Shown piece by piece: positions 26,180 to 36,038 of a DNA stretch of 64,000 nt. The DNA is from Lacticaseibacillus chiayiensis (GTDB lineage Bacteria; Bacillota; Bacilli; Lactobacillales; Lactobacillaceae). The position numbers and the translations under genes are program-made. The first letter of the stretch is position 1; the number at the start of each line of letters is the position of its first letter. The notes under the pieces were generated by a model. It did no database searches. It was not told the DNA's origin and worked only from the letters and a program-made list of their open reading frames with translations. The stretch is taken from positions 183,624 to 247,623 of the forward strand of contig NZ_MSSM01000005.1 in the NCBI RefSeq assembly GCF_004123795.1, read 5' to 3'.

Positions 26180-28843
26180 TTACAGGCCACGCCGCTTACG
26201 CCGAGCGCGTTCAAAGATTTTGACGATTTCGACGAGCACAATCATGGTAACACCGGCACTTAGAACCGTTAACCATTGATGCCAATCCAGCGTCGTCACG
26301 TGGAATAGTCCATTGAACCCCGGTACTAAAATCGTGACAGCCAGTAATACGAAGGATGCAAGAATTGCCCAGTTAAAGGCTTTATTTCTAAAGGCCCCAA
26401 CTGTAAAGAGGCTTTGATGAATACTTTTGACGTTAAAGGCATGGAAGAGTTGAATCAAGCCTAAGGTAGCATATGCCATCGTCAAAGCGTCCGCATGCAT
26501 TGCTGCTTGACCGCTGTGCACCGGATACGTGATGGCAAACCAGTAAACGCCTAGGGTCAATAAGCCTTCAAGAATACCCTGCCAGATGACCGCTGGACCC
26601 ACACCGCCTGAGAAGAAGTTGGATTTACGACCACGCGGTTTTTGGTTCATAATGCCAGGTTCTGTCGGTTCAACCCCAAGAGCAATCGCCGGGAAAGTAT
26701 CCGTCACCAGATTAATCCAAAGAATGTGCACCGGTGCCAGAATATCCCAACCAAGCATAGTCATCATAAACAGCGTCAGCACTTCGCCAAGGTTGGCGGA
26801 CAACAGATACTGAATAGCTTTTTGAATGTTGGAAAAGACTTTCCGGCCCTCTTCAACGGCCACAACGATCGTGGCGAAGTTGTCATCAGCTAGCACCATG
26901 TCAGAGGCACCCTTGGAAACTTCTGTACCAGTGATCCCCATGCCAATTCCGATATCGGCGGCCTTCAAAGCAGGGGCATCATTAACACCATCACCGGTCA
27001 TTGCAACAACTTTACCTTTTTTTTGCCAAGCGTTGACAATCCGAACTTTATGCTCCGGTGCCACTCGCGCATAAACACTGTACTTACCAACATTTTTGGC
27101 AAATTCTTCATCGCTTTGCTGGTCAAGTTCGGCCCCGGTAATGACAGCATCGTCATCGCCTTGATCAATGATCCCAAGCCGCACCGCAATTGCTTCAGCA
27201 GTATCGCGGTGATCGCCGGTAATCATCATCGGCCGAATCCCGGCTGATTTTGCTTCTGCGACCGCTGCTTCTGCTTCAGGCCGTTCCGGATCGATCATCC
27301 CGACCAAACCGGCGAAAATAAGATTGTTTTCAATTGTCTCTGAATTGACCGGTTCAGGCACCTTATCAATGACCTTATAAGCCATACCCAACACACGCAA
27401 AGCCTGCGTGGCCATATCTTTATTGGCTTTTAAAATGGCATCGCGTTCACTGTCTGACATCGGCGCCGCGTGATCACCGGTAGCCAATTCAGTTACCCGC
27501 TTGAGTAATTCATCCGGGGCGCCCTTGGTTGTCACCAGAATCTTGCCATCTGCCCGCCGATGAAGGGTCGACATTAATTTACGTTCAGAATCAAACGGTA
27601 CTTCATCGATTCGCGGTTCGTCCGCCAAAGCCTGATCAAGATCAAACGATTGGGTCTTCCCATACGCCACCAGCGCGGTTTCGGTTGGATCCCCTAACAA
27701 TTTTCCATCATCCTGAACCTGCGTATCATTGGCAAAATTCATAATGGTCATGAGTGGATTGCCGCCATGGATGCCGTCGCTGGCATTATTTAACTGACCA
27801 TCGTAATAAACCTTTTCAACCGTCATTTTATTTTGCGTCAACGTACCAGTTTTATCACTGGCAATGATATCAGTGCTGCCTAAGGTTTCGACAGCAGGCA
27901 GTTTGCGAACCAAGGCATGGCGCTTGGCCATTTTCTGGGTTCCTAATGCCAAAATAATCGTCACAATTGCCGGTAACCCCTCAGGAATAGCCGCAACTGC
28001 CAAGGACACCGCCGTTAAGAACATTTCCGGCAGACTTGCCGCATTGCGCCAGATGCCGACCGCAAAAACAATCACTGCAATCACCAAAATCATCACAGTC
28101 AGCGTCTTGCCCAGGCTCTTAAGGTTTTCTTGAAGCGGTGTCGTCGTTTCTTCGGCGGCATTAATCATCCCGGCAATTCGTCCAACTTCAGTCTTCATCC
28201 CGGTGGCAACAACGACGCCGACACCACGGCCGTAAGTGATATTACTGTTCATGAAGGCCATATTGGTCCGGTCACCGATACCAACATCATCAGTGTCCAA
28301 CGGTGCCGTGGTTTTATCAACCGGTACACTTTCACCCGTTAAGGCACTTTCTTCGATTTTTAAATTAGCGCTTTCCACCAACCGTAAATCAGCAGGAACC
28401 ACATCACCAGCTTCCAGCAACACGATATCGCCGAGAACCAACTGACTGCTTGGAATCGTCAAAACCTGATCGCCACGCCGGACGTGTGCATTCGGCGTCG
28501 ACATCTCCTTAAGCGCGTCAATCGCTTCTTCGGCCTTGCTTTCCTGAAAAACGCCAAAGAGGGCATTCAGTAACACAACAGCCAAAATAATCCCAGCATC
28601 TGCCCATTCACTCAACAGGAACCCGGCAATCAAAGCAGCAGCAAGCAGGACAATGATCATGAAGTCCTTGAACTGATCCAAAAAGCGCGCCAACATGCTC
28701 TTTTTTTCGGCCTGGGCCAGTTCGTTGGGCCCGTTTTCAGCCAACCGGGTTTGTGCCGTTTCTTTAGATAGTCCAGTCAATTGGGTTTGTTCTTCTTGCA
28801 GAACTTCTTGACTGCTTAATGCATATGGCGGTTTTTTTGCCAA
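26180..28843 (-). CDS. Cation-transporting P-type ATPase (Mn2+/Ca2+ type, PMR1/YoaB-like)
   Basis: P2-type ATPase of 887 residues in the membrane. Visible motifs: N-terminal cation ATPase domain, TGESVPV actuator loop near residue 185, phosphorylation site SDKTGTLT, KGAPDELL nucleotide-binding segment, TGDGVNDAPALKAADIG hinge, and ten hydrophobic helices with PEGLPAIV in M4. Start set at TTG 28843, with GGAGG at 7-base spacing. Such proteins are routinely named calcium ATPases, but a yybP-ykoY riboswitch directly upstream points to Mn2+ export, as for lactococcal YoaB. Adjacent genes give no further clue. Confidence 0.9.
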   Translation of the reverse strand: MAKKPPYALSSQEVLQEEQTQLTGLSKETAQTRLAENGPNELAQAEKKSMLARFLDQFKDFMIIVLLAAALIAGFLLSEWADAGIILAVVLLNALFGVFQESKAEEAIDALKEMSTPNAHVRRGDQVLTIPSSQLVLGDIVLLEAGDVVPADLRLVESANLKIEESALTGESVPVDKTTAPLDTDDVGIGDRTNMAFMNSNITYGRGVGVVVATGMKTEVGRIAGMINAAEETTTPLQENLKSLGKTLTVMILVIAVIVFAVGIWRNAASLPEMFLTAVSLAVAAIPEGLPAIVTIILALGTQKMAKRHALVRKLPAVETLGSTDIIASDKTGTLTQNKMTVEKVYYDGQLNNASDGIHGGNPLMTIMNFANDTQVQDDGKLLGDPTETALVAYGKTQSFDLDQALADEPRIDEVPFDSERKLMSTLHRRADGKILVTTKGAPDELLKRVTELATGDHAAPMSDSERDAILKANKDMATQALRVLGMAYKVIDKVPEPVNSETIENNLIFAGLVGMIDPERPEAEAAVAEAKSAGIRPMMITGDHRDTAEAIAVRLGIIDQGDDDAVITGAELDQQSDEEFAKNVGKYSVYARVAPEHKVRIVNAWQKKGKVVAMTGDGVNDAPALKAADIGIGMGITGTEVSKGASDMVLADDNFATIVVAVEEGRKVFSNIQKAIQYLLSANLGEVLTLFMMTMLGWDILAPVHILWINLVTDTFPAIALGVEPTEPGIMNQKPRGRKSNFFSGGVGPAVIWQGILEGLLTLGVYWFAITYPVHSGQAAMHADALTMAYATLGLIQLFHAFNVKSIHQSLFTVGAFRNKAFNWAILASFVLLAVTILVPGFNGLFHVTTLDWHQWLTVLSAGVTMIVLVEIVKIFERARRKRRGL

Positions 28844-28877
28844 AATAGTGCCTCCTTTTTTGTTTGGGCCGGTAGCC

Positions 28878-29005
28878 AAAAAGAGACTTATGGCCTACCA
28901 GCAGTAGATCCATAAGTCTCACTATTTAAGACAACACCAGACATAGCCTTGTTGGTGATGTTGTCGCAGAAAAGCTCTGCTAGTTACTCCCCTATGTTGG
29001 TTCAA
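28878..29005 (-). ncRNA. yybP-ykoY (Mn2+) riboswitch with terminator
   Basis: Minus-strand leader contains the conserved pieces of the class in order: AGGGGAGTAAC, a variable helix (GCAGAGC...TCTGC), GACAACATCACCAA, CTGGTGTTGTC and GTGAGAC. A terminator follows: GAGACTTATGG (28910-28920) pairs with CCATAAGTCTC (28883-28893) and runs into TTTTT. The conserved GAGAC is shared between aptamer closing helix and terminator stem, so Mn2+ binding can favour readthrough. Controls the P-type ATPase at 28843. Confidence 0.88.
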
Positions 29006-29092
29006 GTATATCAGGTCAAAGCGGCCTTGCGCAAGCTATGTCAAAATCTCACTGCGCGCCAAAAAGTCGGAATCATTCACCTATTTTGGCAA

Positions 29093-30259
29093 TCATCCCT
29101 TTTGCCGCAGCATTTGAAACAAACGAACGGCTTCATTGTGAAGATTGAGTGCATGTGAATTATAATTACTCAACAAAATCACCGCATCTTTGCCATCGTG
29201 GCTAATAGCAGTTGACGCCATTTGTCCGGCCACGGTGCCATTCGTTGAGTAAAAATCGGCATGATTATAAATGCCTGCCGTATAGACCCCGTCATCGCGA
29301 TTGCGCAAGGCCCTTAACGCTGACAACTGCAAAACTTTTCCATCATCAATGCCCCGTAGCAATCGATACAAATCAGCAACCGTCGTATACATATTGCCAG
29401 TACCTAGCTCGCGGTTGTACCACAGTTTTGGTTCGCCAATGGATGTTTGATAAGGATTCGTTACCGGTCCCGTGTATGTCAACGAACGGTTGGCGTCTGT
29501 CAGCATTTTTGGCAAGAATCCGGTGTGCTTGAGTCCCAAACGGTCAATAATCGTACTTCTCACCTGCTGTTCGTAAGAGCGACCGGTGACCTTTTCAACC
29601 ACACCAGCGAGCAAAAGGTAGTTGACTGCCTGATATGCATAGTTTCGTTGCGGCAGATAAGTGATATTGCTAATTGCCCAACGAATAATACCGGCATCGT
29701 CCATCACGTAAGGCTGATACTTTTTAAGAGCAAAACCACTACGCATATCGATCATCATGCGCAATGTAACCTGATCACCGGTTTTGATACCGGATAGATA
29801 CTTGCCAACCGGATCATCTAAATGCAATTTGCCTTCTTCAGCTAGCTGCATCACGGCGACCGCAGTGACCGCTTTTTGAATCGATCCGATCTGAAACAAA
29901 GTCGTTGGCCCATTAACCCGTTTCGATGCAGCATCGGCGTAACCCACGCCGCCATTGAAAATAATCTTGCCTTGTTTGATGATCAAAGCACTGCCAATAA
30001 ATTTATCGTTCTTTAAGATTTCTTTAAACGATTTACCCGCCAATGTTTCGATCGGCCGATCGAGACGCTCATCAAAATGCGTTGCTGCCATTTGCGCGGC
30101 TTCACGATGGGGCGCCTTCTCATGCCGCTGCGATAACACAGCCTTAGCCTGTCTTTCCGGAACATCTATCTTCTGTTGCCAGACAAAAGCAACGGCACCT
30201 AATAAAAGCGCACTTAATGTCACAATGCCTAACCAAAGAGCCCAACGATGACGCACCAC
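29093..30259 (-). CDS. Serine hydrolase, class C beta-lactamase family
   Basis: Secreted or membrane-anchored penicillin-binding-protein-like hydrolase of 388 residues. An N-terminal hydrophobic helix (residues 8-28, WLGIVTLSALLLGAVAFVW) is followed by a basic linker and the catalytic domain with SxxK as SIQK near residue 151 and the YxN-equivalent YQAVN near 219. Start GTG 30259, GGGAGG at 7-base spacing. Paralogue of the gene at 31196-32392 (shared FSGT/IGSALI, GYADA, QIGSIQK, NYxLLAGVxEKVTG). Likely cell-wall peptide hydrolase or esterase; substrate unknown. Confidence 0.87.
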   Translation of the reverse strand: MVRHRWALWLGIVTLSALLLGAVAFVWQQKIDVPERQAKAVLSQRHEKAPHREAAQMAATHFDERLDRPIETLAGKSFKEILKNDKFIGSALIIKQGKIIFNGGVGYADAASKRVNGPTTLFQIGSIQKAVTAVAVMQLAEEGKLHLDDPVGKYLSGIKTGDQVTLRMMIDMRSGFALKKYQPYVMDDAGIIRWAISNITYLPQRNYAYQAVNYLLLAGVVEKVTGRSYEQQVRSTIIDRLGLKHTGFLPKMLTDANRSLTYTGPVTNPYQTSIGEPKLWYNRELGTGNMYTTVADLYRLLRGIDDGKVLQLSALRALRNRDDGVYTAGIYNHADFYSTNGTVAGQMASTAISHDGKDAVILLSNYNSHALNLHNEAVRLFQMLRQKG

Positions 30260-30308
30260 GTCTCAACCTCCCAATGTCATGTGTACCAAAGGATACCTTA
30301 AACCAGCG

Positions 30309-30359
30309 CAAAAAAACAGCCATAACACCTTTAAGAACAACTTCGCTGATGTTGGCTGT
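30309..30359 (-). terminator. Terminator after nadE
   Basis: Minus-strand ACAGCCA and TGGCTGT form the stem around a long loop and are followed by TTTTTTT. It separates nadE from the downstream serine hydrolase. Confidence 0.7.
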
Positions 30360-30368
30360 CTGCCATGC

Positions 30369-31196
30369 TTATTTCCAAAAAGTATCAAAAACCGTAATAG
30401 GCAGATGACGCTTGTGTGCCGTCTTCTGGTACCAATGTTCGATCGTCTCGGCAGCATGGTCACTCACTTGCTTACCTTCTAGATAATCATCGATGTCCTT
30501 GTACTTAACGCCCAGAGCAACTTCATCTGGTAAAGCTGGCCGATTGTCTTCGAGATCGGCAGTTGGCGCCTTCTGATAAAGATGTGCTGGTGCTCCTAAT
30601 GTCTTCAACAAAGCCGCACCTTGGCGTTTATCCAAGCGGTAAAGCGGCGTCAAATCAGCACCGCCGTCACCGAACTTGGTATAAAATCCGGTAACTGCTT
30701 CCGCCGCATGATCCGTGCCAATGACCGCACCGGACATGTTGCCGGCAATCGCATATTGGGCAATCATCCGCATCCGAGCTTTGATATTGCCCTTGTTAAA
30801 ATCGGAAATAGCCGATCCATCGGCTTCCACTGCAGCGACCATAGCATCGACACTGGGTTTGATATTGACCCGTTTAACCACGTCTGCCTGCATGAAGTCA
30901 ATCGCTGCCATTGCGTCTGCCTCATCGGCCTGTTCGCCATAAGGTAAGCGAATGGCAATAAATTGATAGGACTGATCGCCCGTTTCGGCGCGCATTTCTT
31001 GCATGGCCTTTTCTGTCAGCGTACCGGCAAGTGTTGAATCTTGACCGCCGGAAATCCCCAACACATAGGTTTTCAGAACCGTATTTTTCTTAAGATAGTC
31101 TTTTAAAAAATCAATACTCCGTCGAATCTCGGTTTCTGGATCAATTGTTGGCTGTACACCTAATGCTTTAATTATCTTTGCCTGTAATGGACGCAT
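30369..31196 (-). CDS. nadE: NH3-dependent NAD+ synthetase
   Basis: Last step of NAD synthesis: adenylates nicotinate adenine dinucleotide and amidates it with ammonia. The 275 residues include the PP-loop [10 protein letters not shown] near residue 50, [13 protein letters not shown] near 85, [16 protein letters not shown] near 140 and [23 protein letters not shown] near 165. No glutaminase domain, as in the short ammonia-type enzyme. Its start overlaps the end of the preceding serine hydrolase, so it is cotranscribed with pncB. Confidence 0.95.
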   Translation of the reverse strand: MRPLQAKIIKALGVQPTIDPETEIRRSIDFLKDYLKKNTVLKTYVLGISGGQDSTLAGTLTEKAMQEMRAETGDQSYQFIAIRLPYGEQADEADAMAAIDFMQADVVKRVNIKPSVDAMVAAVEADGSAISDFNKGNIKARMRMIAQYAIAGNMSGAVIGTDHAAEAVTGFYTKFGDGGADLTPLYRLDKRQGAALLKTLGAPAHLYQKAPTADLEDNRPALPDEVALGVKYKDIDDYLEGKQVSDHAAETIEHWYQKTAHKRHLPITVFDTFWK

Positions 31197-32392
31197 TACT
31201 TCACTCCCTTAATCATGTCACGATAAAGCGTTTGTGCTAAATTGCGCGTCACTTGATCCGTATTTGCCAGCAACACCACTGCATTTTGGCCACTGCTATC
31301 CATGACGGTAGCGGATGATTGTGCAGCTACAATGCCATGCGTCAGCGTATAGTCGCCAAAGTTATATACGCCTGCCGTGTAATGGCCTCGATTCAGATCA
31401 CGCAATTTGGCAACCGCCGAACGACTGATAATCTTTCCCTGATTGATCGCCGCCATAATTTGGTATAAATCTCCGACACTGGTATAAATATTGCCGGTAC
31501 CTAATTCTCGATTATAATTCAAAGATGGTTCGACGTAACGTCGCGAATAAGGATCCGCCTTGGGACCATTATAACCAAATGATTGATTCGGTTCACGATA
31601 TAATTCAGGCATAAACCCTGAGTGCGTCAATTTTAACTTTTTAAATATTTCCTGTTGAATTAGGTCAGCATATAAATGACCGGTTACTTTTTCAATCACT
31701 CCGGCTAATAACACAAAATTTACCGGTTCATATGCATACCGCTTCGCACCATAATTCAAATTGGCAATCGACCAGCGAACAATGCCGGCATCTGACAGTT
31801 GTTTCGGTTGATTACGCTTCAATGAAAAACCGCTGCGCATATCCAGCATCATGCGTAACGTCACCTGCTTACCGGTCCGAATACCAGGCAAATAACGACT
31901 AATCGGATCCGTCAAGTGTACCTTGCCTTGCTCAACAAGTTTCATGAGTATGACTGCGGTAAGCCCTTTTTGAATCGAGCCGATTTGATATAGACTCTCA
32001 GGACCATTCAAACGGCCGGTTGCGGCGTCGGCATAACCCATCCCGGTGTTCAGGATCACTTTCCCGTTGCGCATCATCAAAACGGTACCGCTAAAATGAT
32101 TGGCCTTCAGTTGTTTCAAAAAAGGTTGCGCTTCTGCCAGCTTGACTTGTTGCATCAGTCGTTCAGTGGTACTTGTTGACTGGCGAGTGGCATTTTGTAG
32201 ACGTTGCTCAATTGCGCGATGCCGATTTAACTCAGTTTCATATTTGCGCCGGATGCGTTCTTCCTTCGCTACGGTTTGAGGGCGGACATAGAAATAATCG
32301 TAACTGGCGTAAATCGCAATGCCGATGATGAGCCCAGCGAAAAGCCCCAAAAACAGCCAGCGTATCCAACCCGTTTTTTTTGCGTGTTTCAT
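31196..32392 (-). CDS. Serine hydrolase, class C beta-lactamase family
   Basis: Paralogue of the gene at 29093. ATG 32392 is preceded by GAGG; 398 residues. One transmembrane anchor (residues 8-28), a charged helical linker, then the catalytic domain with SIQK near residue 143 and YEPVNF near 213, where the tyrosine is a probable base. It lies between pncB and nadE with 1-base overlap or contact at each side. Possibly a cell-wall-active enzyme; a role in NAD metabolism is not evident. Confidence 0.87.
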   Translation of the reverse strand: MKHAKKTGWIRWLFLGLFAGLIIGIAIYASYDYFYVRPQTVAKEERIRRKYETELNRHRAIEQRLQNATRQSTSTTERLMQQVKLAEAQPFLKQLKANHFSGTVLMMRNGKVILNTGMGYADAATGRLNGPESLYQIGSIQKGLTAVILMKLVEQGKVHLTDPISRYLPGIRTGKQVTLRMMLDMRSGFSLKRNQPKQLSDAGIVRWSIANLNYGAKRYAYEPVNFVLLAGVIEKVTGHLYADLIQQEIFKKLKLTHSGFMPELYREPNQSFGYNGPKADPYSRRYVEPSLNYNRELGTGNIYTSVGDLYQIMAAINQGKIISRSAVAKLRDLNRGHYTAGVYNFGDYTLTHGIVAAQSSATVMDSSGQNAVVLLANTDQVTRNLAQTLYRDMIKGVK

Positions 32393-32393
32393 A

Positions 32394-33860
32394 TTATTCC
32401 TCGCGGTCAGCAACAGCCGATTTCACTTTTTTAATTAAGTCCATCTTGTTATCCCACACCCGCTGCGATAAGTCGACTGGATAGTCTTGCGGATTCAGAA
32501 TGCGTCGATATTCATCCCACAAAGCATTGGTACTGCGCGTGGCATAGGCTTGAACCTCGGCGAGCGGCGGCGTTTGATAAACCTGTTTCCCTCGATCATA
32601 AATCAGCTGTAGCAATGGCTTGGCTTCAAAGTTTTTAACCGTTTTATTGATGTATGGAAAGTTGGGATGGAACATGTAAAGGCTACGATCTGTGTCAATC
32701 TGCTCGTCGGCCAATGCAACGTAATCGCCTTCCGACTTACCATCATCCCGGCGCGTGATCCGCCAAACCTGTTTTTTGCCTGGTGTCGACACCTTTTCAG
32801 CGTTATTTGACAGCTTAATCGTGTCACGCATGTTACCGCTGGCGTCTTCAATCGAAACGAGTTTAAACACGGCGCCTAAAGCCGGCTGATCATATGCGGT
32901 GATCAATCGCGTACCAACACCCCAGATGTCGATTTTGGCACCTTGCATTTTCAGGTTTTGAATCGTGTTTTCATCAAGATCATTCGATGCATAAATCTTC
33001 GCCGAAGTGTACCCGGCATCGTCTAATTGCTGACGAACACGCTTGGAAATAAATGCCATATCGCCGCTGTCAATCCGCACCCCAAGAAAGTTGATACGGC
33101 CTTTGAACTCGTTGGCCACTTTGATTGCCGCGGGAACACCGGAACGTAGTGTGTCATAGGTATCAACTAAGAAAACCACGTCCTTGTTGCTCTGTGCATA
33201 AGCCTTAAAGGCATCATAGTCGTTGCCATAAGCCTGAACTAGCGAGTGGGCGTGGGTGCCACTAATCGGGATACCGAATTCTTTACCGGCCAGAACATTG
33301 CTCGTCGCATTAAAACCGCCAATGTAAGCCGCACGGGTACCCCACAACGCGGCTGCGGTTTCCTGCGCCCGGCGCGTGCCAAATTCCATCAAGGGGTCGG
33401 CACCGGCAACGCTGCGAATCCGCGCCGCCTTAGTCGCAACAAGTGTTTGATAATTAATCATGTTCAAAACGGCGGTTTCAACTAGTTGTGCCTGCGCCAA
33501 TGGTCCTTCAATCTGCCAAATCGGTTCATTGTTGAAAACCAGATCACCTTCTAAAGCCGATCGCACCGTGCAGCTAAATTTAAACTTTCGCAAGTAATCG
33601 ATAAACGCATCTGAATAATTTGTCTGCGCCTGAAGATACGCCAAATCATCTTCGGAAAAGCTGAGATGGTTCAGGTAATCCATCACATGCTCCAACCCGG
33701 CGAATACGGCAAATCCCGAACCAAATGGTAACTCCCGAAAGAAAACCTCAAATACAGCATGACGTTCATTGATACCTCTTTCAAAAAAGGTATTCATCAT
33801 ATTCAGTTCATAAAAATCGGTGTGGAGTGTCAGTCCTTCACCCAATTGCGTAGCCATCAT
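32394..33860 (-). CDS. pncB: Nicotinate phosphoribosyltransferase
   Basis: Makes nicotinate mononucleotide from nicotinate and PRPP, first step of the Preiss-Handler route finished by nadE downstream. The 488 residues show LHTDFYELNMM at the start, FGTRRAQ with the ring-binding residues near 155, GTHAHSLVQA with the phosphorylated histidine near 200, and IDSGDMAF and WGVGTRLIT in the barrel. Start at ATG 33860 (ATGATG) with AAGGGG upstream. Head of the NAD operon. Confidence 0.94.
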   Translation of the reverse strand: MMATQLGEGLTLHTDFYELNMMNTFFERGINERHAVFEVFFRELPFGSGFAVFAGLEHVMDYLNHLSFSEDDLAYLQAQTNYSDAFIDYLRKFKFSCTVRSALEGDLVFNNEPIWQIEGPLAQAQLVETAVLNMINYQTLVATKAARIRSVAGADPLMEFGTRRAQETAAALWGTRAAYIGGFNATSNVLAGKEFGIPISGTHAHSLVQAYGNDYDAFKAYAQSNKDVVFLVDTYDTLRSGVPAAIKVANEFKGRINFLGVRIDSGDMAFISKRVRQQLDDAGYTSAKIYASNDLDENTIQNLKMQGAKIDIWGVGTRLITAYDQPALGAVFKLVSIEDASGNMRDTIKLSNNAEKVSTPGKKQVWRITRRDDGKSEGDYVALADEQIDTDRSLYMFHPNFPYINKTVKNFEAKPLLQLIYDRGKQVYQTPPLAEVQAYATRSTNALWDEYRRILNPQDYPVDLSQRVWDNKMDLIKKVKSAVADREE

Positions 33861-33996
33861 CTTTCCCCTTCCAGCAGCATACAATAAACGACGTACGTTA
33901 ACTTTTGAGCAACTAATTCAATCATATAAGTAATGATTATATACCACTGTAGGCTGCTTTGCAGGAAGCACATCATGCCAATTTTCTCATCATTGC

Positions 33997-34034
33997 AAAA
34001 GGCCAGAAAACAATAAAATTTGTTCTCTGGCCCT
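33997..34034 (-). terminator. Terminator after nagR
   Basis: Minus-strand GGCCAGAGAACA pairs with TGTTTTCTGGCC around AATTTTAT and is followed by TTTT. Confidence 0.8.
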
Positions 34035-34057
34035 TTAGTCACGCTAATACTGATTCG

Positions 34058-34759
34058 TTACCGTTCTAGATAAAACTCAAACCGTTCGCCAACATACTGG
34101 GTACGGACGTATTCAAATGGTGTGCCGTCGTTCAAGAACGACACCTGTCGCAACCGCAGAATTGCATCGCCACGCTTGATCGCCAAGTATTCGGAAATCC
34201 GCTCGCTGGCTAACATCGCGCTGACAGTTTGTTGTGCGCCGCCAAGAACGTAACCGCCTTTTTTCTCTAAAGTGTGATAAAAACTAGCCGTCATTTCCTT
34301 TTTGGTGAAGTTCTTGACCAAATCGTACGGCACGGCAGCTGTTTCAAAGCTGATCGGCACCTTGTCGGCATAGCGAATTCGTTCCATTCGCAGCACTTGT
34401 TCCGCTGGGGCCAGTTTCAGCTTTTCAACTTCGGAGCTGGTTGGCTGGGCCACATGATAAGATACCGTTTTACTGGACGGCACCTTACCTTGGGCCTGCA
34501 TCAAATCCGTGAAACTAGTTACGCCGGACATTTTTTCCTGAACTTTTTGATTCGCAACATACGTTCCGGAACCCACGCGCCGCTCTAAAATGCCTTCGTC
34601 GACTAAAGTTTGAATGGCCTGCCGCAACGTCATTCGAGAAACATTAAACGTCACCGCGAGATCGCGTTCGGAAGGAATACGATCGCCGACCTGCCATTTG
34701 CCGGCTTCGATATCAGCCCGAATCGCGTTATGAATTTGAATATAAACCGGTAACTCCAT
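34058..34759 (-). CDS. nagR: GntR/HutC-family transcriptional regulator (NagR/YvoA-like)
   Basis: Repressor of amino-sugar use, sensing GlcN-6-P or GlcNAc-6-P in relatives. The 233 residues hold an N-terminal winged HTH (residues 1-70, with SERDLAVTFNVSRMTLRQAI) and a C-terminal UTRA ligand-binding domain (about 90-230). It starts at ATG 34759, 24 bases after nagA, and shares its transcript. A site matching the HutC-type consensus lies in the operon promoter (35981-35990). Confidence 0.88.
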   Translation of the reverse strand: MELPVYIQIHNAIRADIEAGKWQVGDRIPSERDLAVTFNVSRMTLRQAIQTLVDEGILERRVGSGTYVANQKVQEKMSGVTSFTDLMQAQGKVPSSKTVSYHVAQPTSSEVEKLKLAPAEQVLRMERIRYADKVPISFETAAVPYDLVKNFTKKEMTASFYHTLEKKGGYVLGGAQQTVSAMLASERISEYLAIKRGDAILRLRQVSFLNDGTPFEYVRTQYVGERFEFYLER

Positions 34760-34783
34760 CAATCATCATCTCCAATACGTGGT

Positions 34784-35929
34784 TCAGTCTTCAGTATCAT
34801 GTTTGACGCCATAACTGTAAGTGGCAACGAGATCATGGTTGCGATCCAACATGTTAATGTCGGCATCCTTACCTACTTCAAGAGTTCCCTTGGACGTTAG
34901 ATTGAATTCACGGGCCTGATTGACTGACGACATTTCAACTGCATCAAACAAAGAGGCGTCCATGAAGCTCATCGCATTTTTAAAGGCATCCTTGTACATC
35001 AAAACGGAACCGGCAAGCGTACCATCAGCTAGTCGCGCCTGTTTGTCTTTAACATACACCGTCTGTCCGCCTAATTCACTTTTTCCTTCCGGCATTCCTT
35101 TGCTGCGCATTGAATCAGTAACCAATTCAATCCGTTCCGGACCTTTTTGATCAAAGGCCAGGCGCAACATGTCAGGCACAATATGGAAGCCATCGCAGAT
35201 TAATTCACAATACATATTGTCTTCGAGCATTGCATGACCGGTAACGCCAGGTTCACGGTGGCGTAACCCACGCTGCGCATTGTATAGATGGGTCACATGG
35301 GTCGCTTTGCTTTGCAGCATCTGTTCGCGCGTCGCATTACTGTGACCGACTGATGGCACAATGTTGTGCGCTAACAGATAATCTTCAAATTCGCGGGAAC
35401 CTTCATCTTCCGGTGCGTAAGTGATCAACCTAACCAGACCGCCGGATAACTCCTGCCATTGCTTCACTAAATCGATATTTGGGTTCTTGATATATTCTTC
35501 TGGTTGTGCGCCCTTGAAGACCTTGCTAATGAAAGGACCTTCGAGGTGGACACCTTGGATAATACGGTTGCGTTCAGCTGCCTGTTTCACGCCGCGCATC
35601 GCCTTATCAATATTCTCGGTTGATTGTGTCATCGTGGTAGCAAAAAGAGTGGTCACCCCTTCGTGCGTCATCATCTTAGTGGCCATTTCATCGATCTGGT
35701 CCACATCACCATCCATGGCATCAAAGCCATAACCGCCGTGAGCATGGACATCAATGAATCCCGGTATCAACGTTTTACCTTGAACGTCAACGACCTGTTC
35801 ACCAGCTTGAGCCTTGTAATCAAACATATCGCCAACTGCCAGAATCTTGTCGTCAAAACGGATATACCCATCTTCAATGCGTTCCAATCCTGTATAAATT
35901 GTTGCGTGTTTCAACACCGTAACCGTCAC
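34784..35929 (-). CDS. nagA: N-acetylglucosamine-6-phosphate deacetylase
   Basis: Hydrolyses GlcNAc-6-P to GlcN-6-P and acetate in the cytoplasm. Amidohydrolase motifs: PGFIDVHAHGGYGFDAMDGD near residue 58, HLEGPF with the metal-binding glutamate near 127, GHSNAT near 194, THLYNA near 212 and the catalytic aspartate in LVTDSM near 272. Start chosen at GTG 35929, with AGGAG 8 bases upstream. First gene of the nagA-nagR operon; glucosamine-6-P deaminase is not in the window. Confidence 0.94.
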   Translation of the reverse strand: MTVTVLKHATIYTGLERIEDGYIRFDDKILAVGDMFDYKAQAGEQVVDVQGKTLIPGFIDVHAHGGYGFDAMDGDVDQIDEMATKMMTHEGVTTLFATTMTQSTENIDKAMRGVKQAAERNRIIQGVHLEGPFISKVFKGAQPEEYIKNPNIDLVKQWQELSGGLVRLITYAPEDEGSREFEDYLLAHNIVPSVGHSNATREQMLQSKATHVTHLYNAQRGLRHREPGVTGHAMLEDNMYCELICDGFHIVPDMLRLAFDQKGPERIELVTDSMRSKGMPEGKSELGGQTVYVKDKQARLADGTLAGSVLMYKDAFKNAMSFMDASLFDAVEMSSVNQAREFNLTSKGTLEVGKDADINMLDRNHDLVATYSYGVKHDTED

Positions 35930-35971
35930 AATACCACTCCTAATCATTTAATGTCCTGACTATCACTAACC

Positions 35972-36000
35972 AGTATAACCGGTATAGACCAGAGTTTCAA
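35972..36000 (-). promoter_or_regulatory. nagA-nagR promoter with HutC-type operator
   Basis: Minus-strand TTGAAA (35995-36000) and TATACT (35972-35977) are 17 bases apart. Inside the spacer, 35981-35990, is GGTCTATACC, a perfect palindrome that contains GTCTATAC and fits the GT-n-TA-n-AC operator pattern of HutC-subfamily GntR repressors. Confidence 0.78.
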
Positions 36001-36038
36001 GGTGGCCTACCTCGTATTTACAGGAAGTTTAACTATTT

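Noticed and set aside
28949..29158. A 69-codon plus-strand frame starting in the riboswitch region
   Set aside because: It covers the aptamer in antisense and has no ribosome site; the conserved RNA explains the sequence better.
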